NCBI GenBank assembly: GCA_030737875.1 | Contig: CM060912.1 | Location: 263,328,231 to 263,392,230, forward strand | Source of the DNA: Allium sativum | Taxonomy: Eukaryota > Streptophyta > Magnoliopsida > Asparagales > Amaryllidaceae | Length of the DNA stretch: 64,000 bases | Direction of reading: 5' to 3' | In this document: positions 59,018-64,000 of the stretch, piece by piece | How the letters are laid out: every line of letters starts with the position of its first letter | How positions within the stretch are numbered: position 1 is the first letter of the stretch | Translations under genes and position numbers: made by a program | The notes under the pieces: generated by a model | Database searches by the model: none | Seen by the model: only the letters and a program-made list of their open reading frames with translations | Told to the model about the DNA's origin: nothing

Positions 59018-60656
59018 CCAGCCTTGCATTGGTCTCAACAGGAGCTCCGTTACTTGTATTGGATTGACCGTTTGCTCCCCTTGCCCCTGGGGAGTTGCAG
59101 AAGGATTTGCAGCCTGCGGGTTTCTCATATATTGTTGCAGTCGGTTCTTCCTAATCATCTCCTCAATCAACGTCTTCAAATGCCTACATTCATTGGTGTT
59201 GTGGCCTGGCTGATTATGGAATTGACAAAACTTTCCAGATTTAGCCGCATTATCGGTTACCCTCATGTGTGGTGTTCCGGGTAATTCTCTACATCCTTTG
59301 TAGCAAAGTAGATGTTCTCATGGGTGTCATTCAGAGGAGTTAACTCTTCTGGGTCAAGAAGGCATAACTTCTTACTAGCTTTGTTGCCTTTCCCATCATT
59401 AGCTCGCTTCTACCCCTGAATGCTCTTTTGATTAGCTTGAGCTTCAATATTCTGCTTAACTTCAGTAATGCTGCTTCCGCCAACAATCTAGCAAGCTGAA
59501 GGACCCTCTTCCACCCTCATGTACTCCTCCACCTTTTTATAGAACTTCTCAAGTGTATTTGGTTCCTTCATTTTTATCCATCGCCACAACTCACTCCTTT
59601 CGTCTATAGCATTGACTAGAGCCATGAGAATCATGCGTAGTTCGGGATTCCCTACTTCAGACAAAGCAATATTGAACCGATTTCGAAAATCTTTAACAGA
59701 CTCATCTGGACTTTGCTTCGATTATGATAGTGACATAACGTCTTTAGCCTTTGTGGCATGCAAGCGGAACTGCTCTTTGAACACTTTGGTCAAATTAGCA
59801 AACTGCTCGGCAGCTTCGTGAACCACAATGATGCCACCCCTTCTAGATAGAGAGGAAAGTATAGACATCTGATCTCATCTGTCGCTCGTGCGGCGTCCAT
59901 GTGCCATTCATACTTGAACAGAAAGAAGTTTGGATCGGTAGTCCCGTTATATGGAGGCAAGGTAGGAGGCTTGAACTTGTTTGGGAATTCTGCTTTGAGT
60001 ATTCTTTCAGTAAATGGAATCTTGCTGGGAGAAAAATCCCATTCTCTTTCACTGTCATTGCGGGCCAAGCTTTCTTTCATAATCTGCTTTACCATGTCCA
60101 ATATATACTCCTCAGTATTGTGTCGTTATGCAGGGCAGACTTCGATCTCTTTACAGGATGTTTGCTTAGGCAAGGGATCACGGTTCAAAAGACTTAGGTC
60201 CTTTACCTCCACTGCGGGGGGGTGCCCCCTTGGCGGGACTAGCAACCTTTCGAGCATTTTGTCGGAATGATCTCTAGCCTTTGACTTTAAGTCTTGGACA
60301 TTAGCTTTGTCTTTATCACTCTCCCAACCATCAAGACCTTCCACGTTGCCATTACGATTACGATCAGAAGCTGATAAGTTTGCATTTTTCTCAAGATCAA
60401 CATGGACTTTTTGAAGTGCCGGCTTTGGCCGATTGTTGAGAATAGCGTCCAACTTGTCCATCAAAGCCTTGTTGGAAATTTCCGTTTTCTAGTTCAAGTT
60501 GGTTACAACTACGTCCAACTCGTCTCTTGTTACTCCCTCTCCACCTACAGAACTTTGGCCAATTTCCTGACGGTTAGTTTGCGGGGTAGCTTCACTAGTG
60601 ACATTATCAGAACCTCCTCTAATGGACTTACTTCCAGTTTTCTTTGGTCGAACCAT
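59018..60656 (-). pseudogene. Tat-outer gag
   Basis: Minus strand. Start at 60656 (MVRPKKTGSKSIRGGSD). N-terminal linker to 60126 with one stop near 60490 and another at 60128-60126; then the capsid: MVKQIMKESLARNDSEREW, FKPPTLPPYNGTTDPNFFLF, IRCLYFPLYLEG and LWFTKLPSS. A frameshift follows near 59795, continuing as FANLTKVFKEQF, SPDESVKDFRNRF and LVNAIDERSELW. The end has KRANDGK, ELTPLNDTHENIYFATK and the finger FCQFHNQPGHNTNEC (C-x2-H-x4-H-x4-C) with RHLKTLIEEMIRKNRLQQYM. It is cut by Tat-B at 59018. A relative of both Tat-A and Tat-B gag. Confidence 0.88.
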
Positions 60657-60792
60657 TATCTCGAACAAATTTCTAAACTTCGAAGAAAGTTCGTCAAGTG
60701 GCCTGAATTTAGATTTTGAGAATCTATCTTAAAAGGCAAGCCTTAAACTCTGACGTCCTCCACAAAGAATTCGACCTTTGGATGTGGATGTG

Positions 60793-60812
60793 GCCCCACG
60801 GTGGGCTCCAAA
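60793..60812 (-). other. Primer-binding site of Tat-outer
   Basis: Minus strand TTGGAGCCCACCGTGGGGCC, one base (C to A) from the Tat-A site, two bases from the LTR start at 60814. Confidence 0.8.
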
Positions 60813-60813
60813 A

Positions 60814-62753
60814 TGTTAATGTCAAAAACTGATCACTAACACCCAAGGTGTTTTTCAATACTTCGCAAACAGTTTAGATTTAGAAAAGTTGCAGTCACAA
60901 ACATAGAAAAAGTAAAGACAGAGAAATTTAAAGTTTTTCGGTCTCAGTTTCGACCTATGTCCACTGTAAGGGGGGATTTCATTAGCTTCGCGATGTTTAC
61001 AAGGTACACAATCTCTTTGATTTTATACATTTTCATAAATCTCTTTTACAATGATTCTCTTTTCTCTAAAATCTTTCTATCTTCATCAAACTCTATCTGT
61101 TTCCAAGGTAGAAATGATCATTCTTCAAGAATATCGTTGATTATTGAAGTATTTCTTCATTAATCGTGATTGGTGATAGACTTGGCAATTTCTGGGTTGG
61201 ATTGTTGATGGAGAAGCTTTGATCTTGCTCGAGAAGACTTTAATGGAGTTTGGAGAAAGTTTGATCGTTGTCGAGAAATGAGAAATGACAGCACTTCGTG
61301 GTCGGAAAGCCCCCCCCCCAAATGAATGAAATGGTGGGGTATTTATAGGCATTGTCGAAGAGAGGGGCAAAATCGTAATTTTCATACGTGTAGGCATTCA
61401 CTTTGACCGGTCAAACCTTGCCATGTGGCACCTTATAGCCATGTCAGCATATATTTGTTATATTGGTTCACAGAAATGCCAATTCACTTTGCTTCTGAAA
61501 AATAACTTGATCCCCCGTGTTTTCCATTGCACGATCACCCTTTTTCACGTGTTGATTCCCTCTAACAAGGTGGCAGATCTGCCACCAGAAATTTTTGCCA
61601 AGGCTCTGAAACAAGCTGATCCACACGATGGGATCACATTTTTTGTCGTGTGCATGCTGTGGTAGATCCCTATGTTGTTTTGCCCGATCCATGGGCTTGG
61701 CGAATGCCAGATTGCCGAAACCATGTGATCCACACACAAAAACTGCTCGTTTCCTTTTGTTGATCAGCTCCACTTTTTGCCCGATCCATCAGATGTGGGT
61801 TTAGCTCGATCTAGAATTCCAATATGATCAGCACGAGAAAAAGAGACTTCTCCCAGTGTCGAGAAAAAGAGACTTCTCCCAGTGTCGCGCATGTAGCTGA
61901 TCATTATTCATTTAGGCCGATCTGCCTGGAAGCCACAGCGTTTGCATACACTATAAAAGATCAACAAAGCTATTTGAACCGAATACTTTTACGTCGAATT
62001 CTGCGATAGAAAGCAAAAATATCAGAGGAGCCCACCACAAACCATAGGAATTTACAAGTATACACCCATGAATTAAAAGATTCCCCTCCTGCCGCATGTT
62101 TTGACCGAATAAGGTTCGGTTCGTCTAGCATCGTTTATAAAAGATAGTATCCTCTTTTCCAAAACTATTCTGCCCGATCCAGGAACTCTCTTGATCCCAT
62201 CGCTGCGCACACATGCAGATCCACCTTTCTGCCATGTTGATCGCATCTTTTAGCAGGAAGGTTTTAGCTCCATCCAGACGAAGGGGAAATGCCTGATCCA
62301 TCAAGGTACTTAATTTTCTTGAGGCGCGCATGGGCAGATCAAAACTTTCACCGTGTCGATCACTTCACCTGGGCAGAAATATTATGCCCGATCCAAAGGC
62401 AAAGTGGCATTCGCCGGATCCATTTGGCACGTTGGTTCTCCGGTGCGGTCATTGGCAGATCAGCTTTTTTCGTGTGTTTATCACATCTTTTTGGCAGAAT
62501 GAGTTTTGCTTGATTCAAACACAAGTATTTAACCCGATCCATTTTAGACCGATCCTTCAATCAAGACTCATTCGATTCATGTTGTAAATTTATGCCTGGT
62601 TCACAAACATTTTACACCCGATCCATGATATAATATGTGCTCGATCCATATTAAAACATCATTTAATTCTTCAATTTGCAAATATAAATAATTTATCTTT
62701 TACATGTGCAAACCCATATGATTTTTGAACTAGGTTACGTGCCGGAGTTAATA
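60814..62753 (-). repeat. 5' LTR of Tat-outer
   Basis: 1940 bp. Starts TGTTAATGTC at 60814 and ends GGAGTTAATA (ACA mutated to ATA) at 62753. Its last 390 bp match the 3' LTR fragment 8526-8902. Minus-strand TATA box CTATAAATAC at 61335-61344. U3 (61680-62650) is punctuated by about ten CCCGATCCA-like words. Two perfect 26-bp tandem copies lie at 61835-61860 and 61861-61886. No gene is seen. Confidence 0.9.
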
Positions 62754-63330
62754 GTTCGAAACATATCATATCCTTTTGAGGGTATCCTTTTACCCAAAAA
62801 ATGAAGAAGTTGGTTGGAAAGAAATAGCCAAATTTGCAATTGCAGTTCCGTGCAAATTTACCATACACAAATTTTGGCTTAAAACGTTGCATTTAAAATC
62901 GTTTTGTTTTGATCCAGTGTAAAATAGCGGTTGTTTCTATTGGATGACTGATCGTATAAAATGGCGATACCCGCTGCAACATAAGAATTGGACTAGTTCT
63001 CATGATTGACTCTTTCAAATATTTTTGAACAATTTTCAGGCGCGCGCCCTGAAATGCAGCACAGCGTGAATGAATCAGCAACAGACTTCGGATGAAATGA
63101 CGGAAAAGGCCTTCTCATATTTGTTTGCATTGCAGCAATATAGCTTAAGCTGCCGGAATAAGGCGTGGTCTTTTTTGGTATAGACAAAAAGCGCTAGAAC
63201 AGTTGGAGATGATATAAGTAGAGATATCCCTATTTGGAAAGGAAAAAAAAGCGCTGGAACTATTTGCATCTTCCACTTCCTTCTTTTCCATCTGTTGTGT
63301 GTTTCCTCATATCTTTGTTCTGATTGTGCT
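62754..63330. other. Chromosomal flank right of the retroelement stack
   Basis: About 580 bp with no retroelement match. GTTCG (62754-62758) would be one copy of the Tat-outer target duplication; its partner is outside the window. This is the presumptive promoter and 5' UTR of the gene at 63331. No clear TATA box. The minus-strand ORF 63075-63470 overlaps the exon and is a shadow. Confidence 0.5.
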
Positions 63331-63837
63331 ATGGCTGGACAGTCGGCTATCGAAATTGATGTGATGCAGTTTATTGCTAAGCACGGCTTAGACGATGAAT
63401 CAGAAAGAAAGCTTAGGAACATAATGGAAGAATTCGAAGCCAAGCAACAACGGAATGCTCTTCTAACCAACTGTCATGTCATCTCAAACAAGAACCATGT
63501 AAGATTTCTGAAAAATAATTTGAAATCAATTTGAATTTGATCATGCTACCACGAACGTTATAAATGCTGTTTGCTTTTGAAACCCTGAAGTATGGAGACA
63601 TGACAATACTATCACATTTACGGGAACTTCAGGAGAAAGATATTACAATGTCGGATCTCATGGTAATTTCATATTAGAAACTCAGTTTGGTATTTTCGGG
63701 GAAGCAACATGTGTTTCCGTAGGAATTATATAGCATTTGTCGACTATTGTTCAGGAAACCAGGGTGGGAATGCATGTTGACGCACTGATCACTCACGATT
63801 GTTCGGAAATTAGAGAGACTGTGATGGACCTTTGTAG
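63331..63837 (+). CDS. 5' end of a gene encoding a TFIIS N-terminal/Med26-like domain (three exons, partial)
   Basis: Plus strand. Exon 1 63331-63498 (56 codons, MAGQSAIEIDVMQFIAKHGL..., donor GTAAGA), exon 2 63591-63662 (24 codons, YGDMTILSHLRELQEKDITM, donor GTAATT), exon 3 63755-63837 (27 codons plus 2 bases, ETRVGMHVDALITHDCSEIR, donor GTAGGA). Introns are 92 bp each; the first two junctions are in phase 0 and the frame stays open across all three. Exons 2-3 follow the TFIIS N-terminal (LW/Med26, PF08711) pattern: L..LRxLQ..DIT...L..TRxGxxVxxLxxH...EIRxxVxxLxxxW. Such proteins act in Pol II transcription (Mediator or elongation). The exon 3 donor is the least certain; without it translation would end at a TAG at 63839. 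The rest lies beyond the window. Confidence 0.6.
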
Positions 63838-64000
63838 GTAGGATGACAAAACCCATTTTTCTGTTCTGATGTAATTCATTTATATATTAAAGCATCATAA
63901 ACACTAGGATAGGACCTGATACAATATCCTTTGATATAGGAAATGGAAATCAATCGCACACGCCTGCGTTGAGCGAACTTTTTGTAACTTTAATTCAAGG
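63838..64000 (+). other. Probable third intron of the TFIIS-N-like gene
   Basis: Starts GTAGGATGAC. AT-rich and without an obvious next exon before the window ends. Confidence 0.4.

Larger units (their letters stand above)
8526..62753 (-). mobile_element. Tat-outer: outermost Tat-like Ty3/gypsy element, pol-deleted
   Basis: Minus strand. Pieces in order: 5' LTR 60814-62753, primer-binding site, gag 60656-59018 (broken by Tat-B), gag/pro tail 47600-47150, 141-bp tandem array 45790-47150, antisense gene remnant (plus strand 44698-45240), then, beyond the Athila insertion, 9410-8903 with the polypurine tract, and the 3' LTR fragment 8902-8526. The two LTR pieces match closely over about 380 bp (for example TTCTCCGGTGCGGTCATTGG in both). 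Both internal insertions have exact 5-bp target duplications, which confirms that the pieces belong together. No RT or integrase is found, and only about 450 bp separate gag from the array, so pol was lost. The far side of the 3' LTR is left of the window. Confidence 0.85.

Noticed and set aside
63075..63470. 131-codon minus-strand ORF at the right edge
   Set aside because: Overlaps exon 1 of the TFIIS-N-like gene on the other strand; shadow.

Overview
This is nuclear DNA from a flowering plant, probably a eudicot. The evidence is the mix of plant Ty3/gypsy lineages (Athila-like, Tat-like and Tekay/Del-like chromovirus), the tRNA-type primer-binding sites, the AT-rich background and one intron-containing gene fragment at the right edge. 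I see no bacterial, organellar or RNA-gene signal.

Almost the whole window is one stack of retrotransposons inserted into each other. (1) The outermost element is a minus-strand Tat-like element ('Tat-outer'): 5' LTR 60814-62753, gag 60656-59018, and a 3' LTR fragment at 8526-8902. (2) A minus-strand Tekay-like element (2123-8525) breaks that 3' LTR; it is itself interrupted in integrase by the LTR of another element (1-2122) that runs off the window. (3) A plus-strand Athila-like element (9411-43848, exact 5-bp target duplication CAAAC) sits inside Tat-outer. (4) The Athila element carries three insertions of its own: a solo LTR (12095-14907), a minus-strand Tat-like element ('Tat-A', 16254-23498), and a 13.3-kb non-autonomous element with giant LTRs (24995-38326). 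Without them the Athila element is about 11 kb, an ordinary size. (5) One giant LTR holds a 387-bp Mutator-like MITE (28628-29014). (6) A second Tat-like element ('Tat-B', plus strand, 47601-59017, exact duplication CCAGC) sits inside the gag of Tat-outer.

The most interesting biology is in two places. The first is the giant-LTR element: LTRs of 6115 and 5718 bp (equal once the MITE and its duplicated target are removed), only 1.5 kb of non-coding internal DNA, an initiator-Met primer-binding site, a polypurine tract, a large AT-rich minisatellite in each LTR, and an ORF remnant just downstream of each LTR TATA box. The second is the trio of Tat-like elements. All three have lost most or all of pol, yet each keeps gag sequence and a gene or gene remnant on the opposite strand. 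In Tat-B this antisense gene is almost readable end to end: its own TATA box, a 5'-UTR intron, a PF04195-like domain ('putative gypsy type transposon'), a long coiled coil and a basic tail. Tat-outer and Tat-B also carry tandem arrays (141 bp; 84 and 117 bp) between the gag/pol side and the antisense gene.

Only the last 1.2 kb (62754-64000) looks like chromosomal DNA outside the stack. It holds the first three exons of a gene whose product resembles a TFIIS N-terminal/Med26-type domain. All retroelement coding regions carry stops, frameshifts or deletions except the gag-like ORF of Tat-B.
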